Below are positions 37,924 to 49,203 of a stretch of DNA of 64,000 nucleotides, in pieces. A program made the position numbers and the translations under genes. Source of the stretch: Pseudomonadota bacterium. GTDB taxonomy: Bacteria > Pseudomonadota > Gammaproteobacteria > Burkholderiales > Burkholderiaceae_C. The DNA lies in the NCBI GenBank assembly GCA_018241225.1, contig JAFEEG010000010.1, positions 248,001-312,000 on the forward strand, read 5' to 3'. The notes beneath the pieces were generated by a model. It was not told where the DNA came from. It did not search any database and saw only the letters and a list, made by a program, of their open reading frames with translations. The first letter of the stretch is position 1, and every line of letters begins with the position of its first letter.

Positions 37924-38934
37924 TCAGTCGACGCTGATGCGCGCGGCCTTCACCACACGCTCCCAGCGCGGAATTTCCCTGGCGATGAGCTGGCCGAAGG
38001 CCTGCGGCGTGGCGGGCGTGGCCTCGGCGCCTTCGGCGGCCAGCCGCGTCTTCACTTCCGCCGAGGCGAGCGAGCGGTTGATCTGCTGGTTGAGCGCAGC
38101 CACGATGTCCGCCGGCGTGCCGGCCGGCGCGACCACGCCGTACCACTGGTCGGCCTCGAAGTCCTTCGTGCCGGGCACCCCGCTCTCGGCCACTGTGGGC
38201 ACATCTGGCAGCAGCGCGATGCGCTTGGGGCTGGAAACGGCCAGCGCGCGGATCTTGCCGGCCTGGATGTGCGGCAGCAGCGCCGGCGCCCCGGTGAACA
38301 GCACCTGCACCTGGCCCGCGAGCAGGTCGGTCACCGAAGGCGCGGTGCCGCGATAGGGCACGTGCAGGAACGAGGTGCCCGTCTGCAGCTTCAGGTACTC
38401 CATGGTGACGTGCGCGGCGCTGCCGTTGCCGCCTGAACCGTAGGCCAGCTGCCCGGGCCTGGCCTTGGCCAGCGCGAGCAGCTCGGCCAGGTTCTTCGCG
38501 GGCACCGAGTCGTGCACCACCAGCACATTGGGCACGCGCGCCACCCAGGCCACCGGCGCAAAGCTGGTCAGCGGCTTGTAGCCCAGCTTGGGATACAGAG
38601 CCGGGTTGACCGCCAGGGTGCCGGTGTGGCCCATGAGCAGCGTGTAGCCGTCCGCCGGCGAGCGCGCCACCTTCTCGGCGCCCACCGAGCCGCCCGCGCC
38701 CGGCACGTTGTCGACCACCACCGGCTGGCTCCAGGCCTTGCCCAGTTCGAGCGCGATGGCACGGCCCAGCACGTCGCTGGAGCCACCGGGCGTGAAGGGC
38801 ACGACCAGGCGAACTGCCCGGCTGGGGTAGCCTTGCGCGAAGGCGTTGCGGCCGTTCAGGGCCAGCATGCCGGCTGCCGCGGCGAGCAGCGCGTGGCGGC
38901 GCGAGATGTCCTTCTTGTGGAGCTGCGAAGTCAT
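37924..38934 (-). CDS. Bug-family substrate-binding protein in the gallate operon
   Basis: The 336-residue secreted protein has a signal with twin Arg ('ISRRHALLAAAAGMLAL') and then 'YPSRAVRLVVPFTPGGSSDVLGRAIA' and 'VVVDNVPGAGGSVGAEKVA', the Bug-family hallmarks. The ATG overlaps the gallate dioxygenase stop (ATGA). It is one of two such proteins in this operon, without membrane subunits. Binding of gallate or a related acid is inferred from context. Confidence 0.9.
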   Translation of the reverse strand: MTSQLHKKDISRRHALLAAAAGMLALNGRNAFAQGYPSRAVRLVVPFTPGGSSDVLGRAIALELGKAWSQPVVVDNVPGAGGSVGAEKVARSPADGYTLLMGHTGTLAVNPALYPKLGYKPLTSFAPVAWVARVPNVLVVHDSVPAKNLAELLALAKARPGQLAYGSGGNGSAAHVTMEYLKLQTGTSFLHVPYRGTAPSVTDLLAGQVQVLFTGAPALLPHIQAGKIRALAVSSPKRIALLPDVPTVAESGVPGTKDFEADQWYGVVAPAGTPADIVAALNQQINRSLASAEVKTRLAAEGAEATPATPQAFGQLIAREIPRWERVVKAARISVD

Positions 38935-40238
38935 GGATTCCCGGCCGGTTGAGCACCCTTGTCCCAGGCCTGCGGCGCTGCGTCCTTGCCGGCCACCGAA
39001 TACAGCGCGCCCGGTGCGTTGCGTGTCTTCTGGAACTCCTCCAGCGTCTGGCCGCGCATGGCCGCATAGATGTGCAGGTTGGACACGCCCACCACCGCAC
39101 CGAGCTTTTCCAGCATGAAGAAGATCACGCCGTAGTGGATGAGTGCGCGCCAGTCGCGCTTGCTCACCATCTCGCGCTCCTCGCGCGTGAGGCCGGCCGC
39201 GTCGAACGCCGCCTGCGGGTCTTGCACAAAGCGCTCGCGGTGGGCCGGCAGCACCATGTCGTGCAGGAACTTGTTGAGCCGGTAGGCGCGCACGCTCATC
39301 TCCAGCGTGAACGGATAGGTGCCGGTGAGCTTCTCGCTGCCAGCAAGCTGCGCGTCCATGTGGTGGCGGTGGCGCTGCACCTCGCCGGCAATGGGCGCAC
39401 TGGCCAGGTTCTCGTAGATGGCGGTTGCAATGCCCGTCATCGAGGGCAGGTAGTAGCTCTGGTGCGTCTTGCGGATGTTGGCCGAGAGCGCACCGCGCAT
39501 CACCAGCCACATGATGACTTCCGCACCTTCGAAGCCGCCCAGCGTGGCCAGTTCGGCCTGCGTCATCTCGGTGATGCGCACCGGGTCGTTCTCGATCAGG
39601 TCGAGAAACTGCGCGTCCCATGCCGTGTTGTTGAAGCCGGCGCGCTCTCCATGCACCTGGTGCGACAGGCCACCCGTGGCGACGATGGCGACCTTGATGT
39701 CATCGGGGTAGCTCTCGATGGCGCGGCGCAGCGCCTGGCCCAGCTTGTAGCAGCGCCGGGCCGAGGGCACGGGCTGCTGCAGCACACCCACCTGAAGCGG
39801 AATGACCGGCACCGGCCAGGCCGGCTCGTGCGCGCACAGCAGCGACATGGGCGAGTACACGCCGTGGTCCAGCGCCTTGTCCTGGAAGAAGGACATGTCG
39901 AACTCGTCGGCCACCAGCGAGCGGCCGATGTGCTGTGCCAGTTGCGGATGGCCGTGCAGGGCCGGCAGGTCGCGCGCGCCGCCGCCTTCGTCGGCAACAG
40001 GGTGCCGCTCGCCCACGCCCAGCGCGAAGGCACTGTAGTGGTCGAAGAAGAAGGCGCTGACGTGGTCGTTGTAGATCACGAAGAGTACGTCGGGCTTTTT
40101 CTCTTCAAGCCACCGACGCACCGGCGCGAAAGCCTCGAAGATGGGTTTCCACACCGGATCTTCCTGCTTCTTCTTGTCGAAGGCGAAGCCGATGGTGGGG
40201 GTGTGCGAGCAGGCAATGGCGCCAATGATGCGAGCCAT
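38931..40238 (-). CDS. galA: gallate dioxygenase (single-chain, class III extradiol)
   Basis: The 435-residue protein fuses a LigB-type catalytic domain (about 1-280) with a LigA-type small domain (about 300-420), as in GalA/DesB. It opens gallate between C4 and C5 to 4-oxalomesaconate using Fe(II) and O2. Fe ligands H12 ('ACSHTPTIG'), H59 ('YNDHV') and E240 ('GFEGAEVIMW') are present. H125 and H193 match the catalytic histidines of DesB with a one-residue shift. Separate LigA/LigB-type protocatechuate dioxygenase is typically two chains, so gallate is the preferred substrate. It is flanked by Bug genes in the operon. Confidence 0.9.
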   Translation of the reverse strand: MARIIGAIACSHTPTIGFAFDKKKQEDPVWKPIFEAFAPVRRWLEEKKPDVLFVIYNDHVSAFFFDHYSAFALGVGERHPVADEGGGARDLPALHGHPQLAQHIGRSLVADEFDMSFFQDKALDHGVYSPMSLLCAHEPAWPVPVIPLQVGVLQQPVPSARRCYKLGQALRRAIESYPDDIKVAIVATGGLSHQVHGERAGFNNTAWDAQFLDLIENDPVRITEMTQAELATLGGFEGAEVIMWLVMRGALSANIRKTHQSYYLPSMTGIATAIYENLASAPIAGEVQRHRHHMDAQLAGSEKLTGTYPFTLEMSVRAYRLNKFLHDMVLPAHRERFVQDPQAAFDAAGLTREEREMVSKRDWRALIHYGVIFFMLEKLGAVVGVSNLHIYAAMRGQTLEEFQKTRNAPGALYSVAGKDAAPQAWDKGAQPAGNP

Positions 40239-40260
40239 GATTCGTCTCCTTCAGGGGTGC

Positions 40261-41250
40261 TCAGTCCAGCGACACCTTGGCCGAACTGATGACGCTGGAC
40301 ATGCGAGCGGCCTCGGCGTTGCGGAACTGGGTGAATTTCTCCGGCGTGGTGGGAAAGGGCTCGTAGCCGAAGGCTTCGAACTTGGCCTTGAAGTCGTTGT
40401 CGGCCAGGGCCTTTTCCACGTCGCGGCGGATCTTGTCGGTGACAGCCTTGGGCAAGCCGGGCGGCGCGGCCAGGGTGGTCCAGCCGATCACCTCGAAGCC
40501 GGCGGGGCCGCCCGATTCGGCCACCGTGGGCACGTCGGGAAAGGCGGCATTGCGCCTGGGGCCTGCCACCGCGATGTAGTGCAGCTTGCCCGAGCGCTGC
40601 AGCGCCTGGGTGCTGCCGATGGAGCCCAGCGCGAACGAGAGCTCGTTGGTGGCCACGCCCGCATACAGCTGGGTCGTTTCCTTGTAGACCACGTGCTCCA
40701 TCTTCGTGCCGGTCATGCTTTCGAACAGCGCCGAGCCCAGGTGCACCGGGTTGCCGATGGACCAGGAGCCATAGTTGAGCTTGCCGGGGTTGGCCTTGGC
40801 GTCGGCAATGATCTGGCCCACCGTCTTGTACTGGCTCTGGGCCGAGACGGCGAAGAAGAAGTAGTTGCGAAACAGCGGGTCGATCTGCTCGAAGTCGCGC
40901 ACCGGGTCGTAGGGCAGTTTCTTGAACAGGTAGGGGTAGGCCACCAGGTGCACGTTGTCGAGCTGGATCAGGTCGTGGCCGTCCCTGGCACCGCGCTTGA
41001 AGGCATCGATGGCGATGAAGCCGTTGCCGCCCGGGCGGTTTTCCACCGTGACGGGCTGGCCCCATGCGCGGCTGAGCTTGTCGGCCAGCAGGCGCGCCAC
41101 GCCTTCGGGGCCGCTGCCCACGGGGAAGGGCGTGATGATGCGCACCGGCTTGGTCGGAAAGTCCTGCGCCTGCGCGCTGGCGCCGGCGAAAGTGAAGGCG
41201 GCGGCCAGGGCGGCTGCGAGAAGGTGTCGCTTGTTCATGTCTCGGTTCAT
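40261..41250 (-). CDS. Bug-family substrate-binding protein in the gallate operon
   Basis: The 329-residue secreted protein (start 41250, or the ATG four codons later) has a signal peptide ending near GASAQAQD. 'FPTKPVRIITPFPVGSGPEGVARLLA' and 'PVTVENRPGGNGFIAIDAFKRGA' then follow, the Bug-family pattern. It lies 22 bp before the dioxygenase gene and 12 bp after the aldolase gene. It is the second orphan binding protein of the operon; the two are clearly diverged and may bind different acids. Confidence 0.9.
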   Translation of the reverse strand: MNRDMNKRHLLAAALAAAFTFAGASAQAQDFPTKPVRIITPFPVGSGPEGVARLLADKLSRAWGQPVTVENRPGGNGFIAIDAFKRGARDGHDLIQLDNVHLVAYPYLFKKLPYDPVRDFEQIDPLFRNYFFFAVSAQSQYKTVGQIIADAKANPGKLNYGSWSIGNPVHLGSALFESMTGTKMEHVVYKETTQLYAGVATNELSFALGSIGSTQALQRSGKLHYIAVAGPRRNAAFPDVPTVAESGGPAGFEVIGWTTLAAPPGLPKAVTDKIRRDVEKALADNDFKAKFEAFGYEPFPTTPEKFTQFRNAEAARMSSVISSAKVSLD

Positions 41251-41262
41251 TCAGTCAGTCGG

Positions 41263-41958
41263 TCAGTCGATGTAGCGAAGGCCGGCCTTGGCCAGGGGCT
41301 CGCGCATGCCGTACATGTCCAGCCCCAGCTCGCCGGCGGCAAAGCGCTGGCGCTTGGCGCCTTCGTTGGTTTCGCGCGCCTGGGCGGCATCGGCCACCTG
41401 CTGCGCGCGCGCGGCGGGCACCACCACCACGCCGTCGATGTCTGCAATCACCACGTCGCCGGGGTGGACCATGGCGCCGGCGCAAACCACCGGCACGTTG
41501 ACCGAGCCCGGCGTGGCCTTGATCGTTCCCTTGGCATGGATGGCGCGGCTGAACACCGGAAAGCCCATCTCGGTGAGGTCGCGCACGTCGCGCACGCCGC
41601 CGTCGATCACCAGGCCGGCACAGCCGCGCGCCTTGAACGAAGTGGCCAGCAGGTCGCCGAAGAAGCCGTCGTTGTTCTCGGTGGTGCAGGCGGCCACCAC
41701 GACGTCGCCGGGCCGGATCTGCTCGGCCGCCACATGCATCATCCAGTTGTCGCCCGGCTGCAGCAGCACTGTGATGGCCGGTCCGCACAAGCGGGCCTGC
41801 GCATGGATGGGCCGCATGTACGGTTGCATGAGGCCCAGTCGCCCCATGGCCTCGTGCACGGTGGAGACGCCAAAGCGCGAGAGCTTGTCGACAGCTGCTG
41901 GGTCGGCGCGCGTGATGTTGCGATACACCACGCCCAGTTCCTGGAATGCGTTGGCCAT
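41263..41958 (-). CDS. ligK: 4-carboxy-4-hydroxy-2-oxoadipate aldolase
   Basis: The 231-residue class II aldolase of the RraA/HMG-CHA type cleaves 4-carboxy-4-hydroxy-2-oxoadipate to pyruvate and oxaloacetate, the last step of gallate/protocatechuate 4,5-cleavage. '[13 protein letters not shown]', '[13 protein letters not shown]', and the metal/substrate motif G120-G-V-R123-D124 ('[10 protein letters not shown]') are present, with R123-D124 as in known HMG/CHA aldolases. It begins 2 bp after the hydratase stop. Confidence 0.92.
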   Translation of the reverse strand: MANAFQELGVVYRNITRADPAAVDKLSRFGVSTVHEAMGRLGLMQPYMRPIHAQARLCGPAITVLLQPGDNWMMHVAAEQIRPGDVVVAACTTENNDGFFGDLLATSFKARGCAGLVIDGGVRDVRDLTEMGFPVFSRAIHAKGTIKATPGSVNVPVVCAGAMVHPGDVVIADIDGVVVVPAARAQQVADAAQARETNEGAKRQRFAAGELGLDMYGMREPLAKAGLRYID

Positions 41959-41960
41959 GG

Positions 41961-42989
41961 TCAGAGTCCCTTTGCCTTGAGTTGCCGGTCCAGGCGCGGA
42001 TACACGCGCCGTGCGTTGCCTTCGAAGACCTGCTGGCGCTGCGCCTCGGTGAGCCTTGGCGTGGCGTCGATGTAGCGGCGCGTGTCGTCGTAGTAGAAGC
42101 CCGTCTCCGGGTCGATGCCGCGCACCGCGCCGATCATTTCGCTGGCGAACAGGATGTTGTCCACCGGGATCACGCCGGTCAGCAGGTCGATGCCCGGCTG
42201 GTGGTACACGCAGGTGTCGAAGAAGATGTTGTTCAGCAGGTGGTCCTTCAGCAGGGGCTTTTTCATCTCCTGCGCCAGGCCGCGAAAGCGACCCCAGTGG
42301 TAGGGCACCGCGCCGCCGCCATGCGGAATCACGAAGCGCAGCGTGGGGAAGTCCTTGAACAGGTCCGAGCTCAGGCACTGCATGAAGGCCGTGGTGTCGG
42401 CGTTGAGGTAGTGCGCGCCGGTGGTGTGGAAGCACGCGTTGCAGCTGGTGCTGACATGCACCATGGCCGGGATGTCCAGCTCCACCATCTTTTCGTAGAC
42501 GGGGTACCAGTGCCGGTCGGACAGCGGTGGCGAGGTCCAGTGACCGCCCGAGGGGTCGGGGTTGAGGTTGATGCCGACAAAGCCGTAGTCCTTCACGCAG
42601 CGCTCCAGCTCGGGAATGCAGCTGCGCGGGTCCACGCCGGGCGACTGCGGCAGCATGGCCGCGCCGACGAAGTGGTCCGGAAAGAGCTGCGCCACGCGGT
42701 GGCACAGCTCGTTGCAGATGGCGGCCCAGGCGCTGCTGGTGTCGAAATTGCCGATGTGATGCGCCATGAAGCTGGCGCGCGGCGAGAAGATGGTCAGGTC
42801 GCTGCCGCGCTCGCGCATCTTGGCCAGCTGGTTGGTCTCGATGGATTCGCGCAGCTCGTCGTCGCTGATCTTCAGCGAGGCGGGCGAGGGCGATTCGGCT
42901 GGGTTGCCCAGGCTGGCGACCTGGCGGTTGCGCCAGTCTTCCAGTGCCTTGGGCGCGGTGGTGTAGTGGCCGTGGCAGTCGATGATCAT
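41961..42989 (-). CDS. ligJ: 4-oxalomesaconate hydratase
   Basis: The 342-residue amidohydrolase-fold hydratase adds water to 4-oxalomesaconate to form 4-carboxy-4-hydroxy-2-oxoadipate. It starts [20 protein letters not shown] with the metal-binding HxH. It also has '[19 protein letters not shown]', '[17 protein letters not shown]' and '[15 protein letters not shown]', all typical of LigJ. An upstream ATG 11 codons earlier is less likely because the MIIDCHGHY start is family standard. First gene of the operon, divergent from the LysR gene. Confidence 0.92.
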   Translation of the reverse strand: MIIDCHGHYTTAPKALEDWRNRQVASLGNPAESPSPASLKISDDELRESIETNQLAKMRERGSDLTIFSPRASFMAHHIGNFDTSSAWAAICNELCHRVAQLFPDHFVGAAMLPQSPGVDPRSCIPELERCVKDYGFVGINLNPDPSGGHWTSPPLSDRHWYPVYEKMVELDIPAMVHVSTSCNACFHTTGAHYLNADTTAFMQCLSSDLFKDFPTLRFVIPHGGGAVPYHWGRFRGLAQEMKKPLLKDHLLNNIFFDTCVYHQPGIDLLTGVIPVDNILFASEMIGAVRGIDPETGFYYDDTRRYIDATPRLTEAQRQQVFEGNARRVYPRLDRQLKAKGL

Positions 42990-43104
42990 GCAGCTTGTCC
43001 AGGGTGGAGATGTCTCTGGCACCGAGTGTGGAGGCCGGCGGCACCGCCTGGGGTGAATTCGACTTGTGCTGCCATCAAACTTTCCGATCTGTTAGGGTCG
43101 CGCC

Positions 43105-44442
43105 ATGCGGGCCAAGGCCCCGCCTGCAACAGAGAGATCGTTGGTCATGACCACCGGCAAGCGCAAAGACAAAGTTATCGAAGTGGACGGCGCCCTGGCC
43201 ATCAACCTGCGGCATCTGCGCGCCTTTGGCGCCGTGGCTGCGGCCGGCAGCATTGCGCGCGCGGCCGATTCGCTCTACCGGGTCGCCTCGGGCGTGACGC
43301 GGGCCATCTCCGAGCTGGAGGGCGCGCTGGGCCGTCCGCTGTTCGACCGCCGTGCGCGAGGCATGGCGCTCAATGCCTATGGCGAACTGGTGCTGGTGAG
43401 GGCGCGTCGCATCGAGCGCGAATTCGAGGACGCGCGCACCCAACTGGCGGCGCGCGGCATCGGCGCCTCGGCGGACGTGCGCTCGCTGTTCGGCGCCATC
43501 CTCAACGGCCGGCGCCTGGCGGTGATTGCCAGCCTGGCGGAAAAGCGCAGCATGCCGGCGGTGGCGCATGCGTTCGGCATCAGCCAGCCGGCCATCAGCG
43601 GCGCGCTCAAGGACCTGGAAGACGGCCTGGGCGTGCCCCTGTTCGAGCGCAAGGCGCGCGGGTTGTGGCCCACGCCGGCCGGCGAGATCGTGGCCTTTCA
43701 CTTCAAGCGGGTGCTGGCCGAGCTGCGGCACATCGGCCCCGACATCGCGGCCAGCGAAGGCCGGTTGCAGGGCAGCGTGGTGGTGGGCGCGCTGCCCCTT
43801 GGGCGCACGCAGATCCTGCCGCTGGCCATTGCGCAGTTGCTGGCAAGGCATCCGGGGCTGCACGTGGCCACGGTGGAGAGCCCCTACGACGTGCTGGCGG
43901 CCTCGCTGCGCAGCGGCGACATCGACTTCATCCTGGGAGCGCTGCGTTCGCCCGAGGACGCGCCGGGCCTGGCGCAGCAGCCGCTGTTCGAAGACCGCAT
44001 TGCGGTGATTGCGCGGGCCGGCCACCCCTTGGTGCGAGCAGGTGGGCGCATCAACTTCAACGCGCTGCGCAAGGCGCCGTGGGTCTTGCCGCGCAGCGGC
44101 GCCCCGTCGCGTGAGTTGCTGGAGCGCTTCTTCGCGCAGGCCCGCCAGGCGCCGCTGGTGCCGGCTGTGGAAACCGGCGACCTGGCCGTGATGCGCGGCC
44201 TGCTGCTGGAAAGCGACATGCTCACCGCCATCTCGCCGCACCAGCTGCGCTACGAGATCCGCGCCGGCTTGCTGGTGGTGCTGGAGTTTGCGCTGGACGG
44301 CACGCGCCGGCAGATCGGCCTGTCGCAGCGCCAGGGTGCGTTTGCATCGCCCGGCGCGCGTGCGCTGATGGAAGAAGTGGCCCGGGTGGTGGCGCAGTCG
44401 GCCGACTTCGGCACTGCGCCGCAAGAAGCAAGAAGGCGCTGA
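43105..44442 (+). CDS. LysR-family regulator with two tandem HTH domains, divergent from the gallate operon
   Basis: The protein is 445 residues (ATG 43105) or 431 residues (ATG 43147), about 130 longer than usual for LysR. The extra length is a second LysR-type HTH. The first is near residues 35-95 ('LRHLRAFGAVAAAGSIARAAD', 'GRPLFDRRARGMALNAYGE'). The second is near 135-195 ('AVIASLAEKRSMPAVAHAFGISQPAISGAL', 'GVPLFERKARGLWPTPAGE'). A regulator domain follows. The first HTH is diverged at its recognition helix. By position it is the probable regulator of the gallate genes. The effector is not known. Confidence 0.85.
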   Translation: MRAKAPPATERSLVMTTGKRKDKVIEVDGALAINLRHLRAFGAVAAAGSIARAADSLYRVASGVTRAISELEGALGRPLFDRRARGMALNAYGELVLVRARRIEREFEDARTQLAARGIGASADVRSLFGAILNGRRLAVIASLAEKRSMPAVAHAFGISQPAISGALKDLEDGLGVPLFERKARGLWPTPAGEIVAFHFKRVLAELRHIGPDIAASEGRLQGSVVVGALPLGRTQILPLAIAQLLARHPGLHVATVESPYDVLAASLRSGDIDFILGALRSPEDAPGLAQQPLFEDRIAVIARAGHPLVRAGGRINFNALRKAPWVLPRSGAPSRELLERFFAQARQAPLVPAVETGDLAVMRGLLLESDMLTAISPHQLRYEIRAGLLVVLEFALDGTRRQIGLSQRQGAFASPGARALMEEVARVVAQSADFGTAPQEARRR

Positions 44443-44443
44443 T

Positions 44444-45418
44444 TCAGGCCGGGCAGCGGTGGATCTCGATGGTGGAGTGCACGATCTCCTCGTGCACGGC
44501 CAGGCGGCTGCGGATGTCCTCGGCGGTGAGCGTCGGGCTGTGGGTGACCACCGTGATGGCGCAGGAGTAGGCCGCCTTGCCCACGCGCCACACGTGCAGG
44601 TCGGCAATGCGGGTCTCGTCGTGCGGGTCGGCGTCGTGCTCGACCACTTCGCGGATCTCGTCCACCACCGGGTGGTCCATCTCGCGGTCCAGCAGCACCT
44701 TGCCGGTCTGTGCCAGCAGGCCCTTGGCCCACACGGCCACCAGCACCGCGCCCACCACGCCCATGACCGGGTCGAGCCACTGCCAGCCGTACAGCCAGCC
44801 GCCCACCAGCGCGACGATGGCCAGCACGGAAGTGGCCGCGTCCGCCACCACGTGCATGTAGGCCGACTTCAGGTTCAGGTCTTCGCCACCGTGGTGATGG
44901 TCGTGGTGATCGTGATGGTGGCCATGGTGGTGTCCGTGATCGTGGTCATGGCCATGATGGTGGTGCGCATGGCCCAGGATGAATGCGCAGGCCACGTTGA
45001 TGGCCAGGCCCAGCACCGCCACAACGATCGCCTCGCGGTACGCAATGGGTTGCGGGGTGAACAGCCGCTCGAGGGAGCCGAACACCATGAGCGCGGCCAC
45101 GCCCAGCAGCACGATGGCGCTGGCAAAGCCGCCCAGCACCTCGATCTTCCAGGTGCCGAAGGCAAAGCGCGGGTCCTTGGCGTAGCGGCGCGCCGCGCCG
45201 TAGGCCAGGGCCGCCATGCCCAGGGCCAGGGCGTGCGAGCTCATGTGCCAGCCATCGGCCAGCAGCGCCATGGAGTTGAACCACCAGCCGGCGCAGATCT
45301 CGACCACCATCGTGGCCAGGGTGATCCACATCACCAGGCGGGTGCTGCGCTCGGCGTTGTGGCTGCCTGCATCGAACACGTGCTCGTGCTGCCAGTGGGA
45401 GAGGTTGTGGGTGTGCAT
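44444..45418 (-). CDS. cation diffusion facilitator, DmeF-like metal exporter
   Basis: The 324-residue inner-membrane protein has six transmembrane helices and the CDF metal-site pattern ('ALLADGWHMSSHALALG' and 'SAYMHVVADAATSVLAIVAL'). A long cytoplasmic loop of about 30 residues, almost all His/Asp/Gly (near residues 150-182), lies between helices 4 and 5, and an N-terminal His cluster is also present. The cytoplasmic C-terminal domain ends HRCPA. This layout fits DmeF (Co/Ni) or related Zn/Co exporters. The metal is not certain. Its stop lies 2 bp from the stop of the LysR gene, tail to tail. Confidence 0.88.
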   Translation of the reverse strand: MHTHNLSHWQHEHVFDAGSHNAERSTRLVMWITLATMVVEICAGWWFNSMALLADGWHMSSHALALGMAALAYGAARRYAKDPRFAFGTWKIEVLGGFASAIVLLGVAALMVFGSLERLFTPQPIAYREAIVVAVLGLAINVACAFILGHAHHHHGHDHDHGHHHGHHHDHHDHHHGGEDLNLKSAYMHVVADAATSVLAIVALVGGWLYGWQWLDPVMGVVGAVLVAVWAKGLLAQTGKVLLDREMDHPVVDEIREVVEHDADPHDETRIADLHVWRVGKAAYSCAITVVTHSPTLTAEDIRSRLAVHEEIVHSTIEIHRCPA

Positions 45419-45576
45419 TTGCGTGTGGCTGGGGGCGGCGCGCGGATCGCCTATTGTCCTGCCAGTGCGCGGGCACGACGCTTCGAGGGACTTGTGGACC
45501 GGGCCTGGGCCTCACGCTAAGCTCGCCAGGGCGGGCACGTGCCGCCAAGAATCGTTCATCAAGGAGGAAACCGTTC

Positions 45577-46440
45577 ATGAGACTCGTCAGCATCCGATGT
45601 TCAATGGCCACGGTGGCGCGCTGTGCAGCCGCCGCTGCGGCGCTGCTGCCCTTCGCGGCGGCGCAGGCACAGTCCTCCAGCGCCCCCAGCGCCCCCAGCG
45701 CAACAGGCAGCGACTGGCGCTACGCCCTGTCGGTGTACGGCTACTTCCCAAGCCTGAGCGGTGCCGGCAGCACGCCCACCTCGCCCGGCGGCCCCACCAT
45801 CGACGTGAACGCCGGCAGCATCGTGGACGCGCTCAAGTTCACCTTCATGGGCAGCTTTGGTGCCAACAACGGGCGCTACGGCTTCTTCACCGACCTGATC
45901 TATCTCGACCTGGGTGGCAGCAAGCAGGGCTACCGCGACTTCACCATCAACCAGGCGCCGATCTCGGGCAACACCTCGGCCAACGTCGACTGGGACCTCA
46001 AGGGCGTGCTGTGGACCCTGGGCGGCGAATATCGGGTGTCGGACGACCCCCGGCTCAACCTGAACCTGCTGGCCGGCACGCGCATGTTCTCGCTCAAGCC
46101 GCGGCTGCGCTGGAACATCCAGGGCGACCTGGGGCCCATCGGGGCGGCGTCGCGCGCGGGCGAAGCGGAAACCAGCGAAGTGCTGTGGGACGCCATCGTC
46201 GGCGCCAAGGGGCGTTATGCGCTGGGCGATTCGGGGCGCTGGAACGTGCCGTTCTACGTCGACGTGGGCGCGGGCCAGTCGCAACTGACCTGGCAGGCCG
46301 GCGTCGGCCTGAGCTATGCCTACAGCTGGGGCGAGATCACCGGCATGTGGCGCTATGTTTCCTACGACATGAAATCGGGCTCGTCCGTGGAGGATCTGCG
46401 TTTCAGCGGCCCCATGGTCGGAGCGACCTGGCGGTGGTGA
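45577..46440 (+). CDS. outer-membrane beta-barrel protein, unknown function
   Basis: The 287-residue protein has a signal peptide ending near AAAQAQS and a low-complexity Ser/Ala/Pro segment. Alternating aromatic/polar strands ('DWRYALSVYGYFPSLSG', 'RYGFFTDLIYLDLGG') then end in 'MVGATWRW', a C-terminal Trp suited to barrel insertion. AAGGAGG precedes the ATG at good spacing. No enzyme motif was seen. Size and pattern fit an 8-12-stranded barrel. Confidence 0.75.
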   Translation: MRLVSIRCSMATVARCAAAAAALLPFAAAQAQSSSAPSAPSATGSDWRYALSVYGYFPSLSGAGSTPTSPGGPTIDVNAGSIVDALKFTFMGSFGANNGRYGFFTDLIYLDLGGSKQGYRDFTINQAPISGNTSANVDWDLKGVLWTLGGEYRVSDDPRLNLNLLAGTRMFSLKPRLRWNIQGDLGPIGAASRAGEAETSEVLWDAIVGAKGRYALGDSGRWNVPFYVDVGAGQSQLTWQAGVGLSYAYSWGEITGMWRYVSYDMKSGSSVEDLRFSGPMVGATWRW

Positions 46441-46499
46441 CGCATTGATTCGCGCCAGAATCCGCCAATACGAACCCAACCCATAGAGAGGGGAGACCC

Positions 46500-46727
46500 A
46501 TGGATCTGGACGAAATGAACGAACGCCTTCGGGCACTGGAACTGCGGGCCGTGGCGCACACCACGGCCCTGGCCATCCTGCTGCAGGAGCAGCCCAACGC
46601 CTCGGCCAAGCTGCACATGGTGATCGAGCACCTGGTCGACGCGCCTCCCATTCCGATGTCCGAAGAGGACGTCGTGCGAACCGCCAGCTACATGCACGCG
46701 ATGCTCGGCGGCCCCTGGAGTGACTGA
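46500..46727 (+). CDS. small conserved-looking hypothetical protein
   Basis: The 75-residue soluble protein begins MDLDEMNERLRALELRAVAH, an amphipathic helix that could form a coiled coil. It ends 'VVRTASYMHAMLGGPWSD'. GAGAGGGGAGA precedes the ATG. No family was recognised. It is followed by a strong intrinsic terminator and preceded by the barrel-protein gene, 59 bp away, so both may be on one message. Confidence 0.65.
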   Translation: MDLDEMNERLRALELRAVAHTTALAILLQEQPNASAKLHMVIEHLVDAPPIPMSEEDVVRTASYMHAMLGGPWSD

Positions 46728-46734
46728 GTAAGGC

Positions 46735-46756
46735 AAGGGTCTTCCGGGCCCTTTTT
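46735..46756 (+). terminator. intrinsic terminator
   Basis: AAGGGTC (46735-46741), loop TTCCG, GGCCCTT (46747-46753) and a T run form a 7-bp stem with tail. It lies 8 bases after the stop of the 75-residue gene and isolates it from icd. Confidence 0.75.
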
Positions 46757-46881
46757 GGAGGGGCGCCGGGCCGACTTGGTAAAGTCTCTGCCCAGTTCGC
46801 AGGCTCCGTCAGCCCGTTTCCCGCTTTTTGGCAGCGCCAACGGGGCATTTGCGTCCGTGTTCAACCCCTCCAGAAGCTGCT

Positions 46882-49119
<2,238 letters not shown>

Positions 49120-49140
49120 TCGGTTGGCGAGACATCAAGA

Positions 49141-49170
49141 AAAAGGCCGGGTCACCCCGGTCTTTTTTGT
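49141..49170 (+). terminator. intrinsic terminator of icd
   Basis: GGCCGGG (49145-49151), a 4-base loop and CCCGGTC (to about 49162) followed by TTTTTT give a 7-bp stem and T tail 22 bases after the icd stop. Its A run on the 5' side means it may also work for the opposing methyltransferase gene. Confidence 0.8.
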
Positions 49171-49203
49171 TTTCAGATTCAATCGCTCGGAGCGGTTGCC
49201 CGC

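Noticed and set aside
44880..44975. GTGGTGATGG-type repeats as a tandem repeat locus
   Set aside because: They encode the His-rich metal loop of the CDF transporter and need no other explanation.
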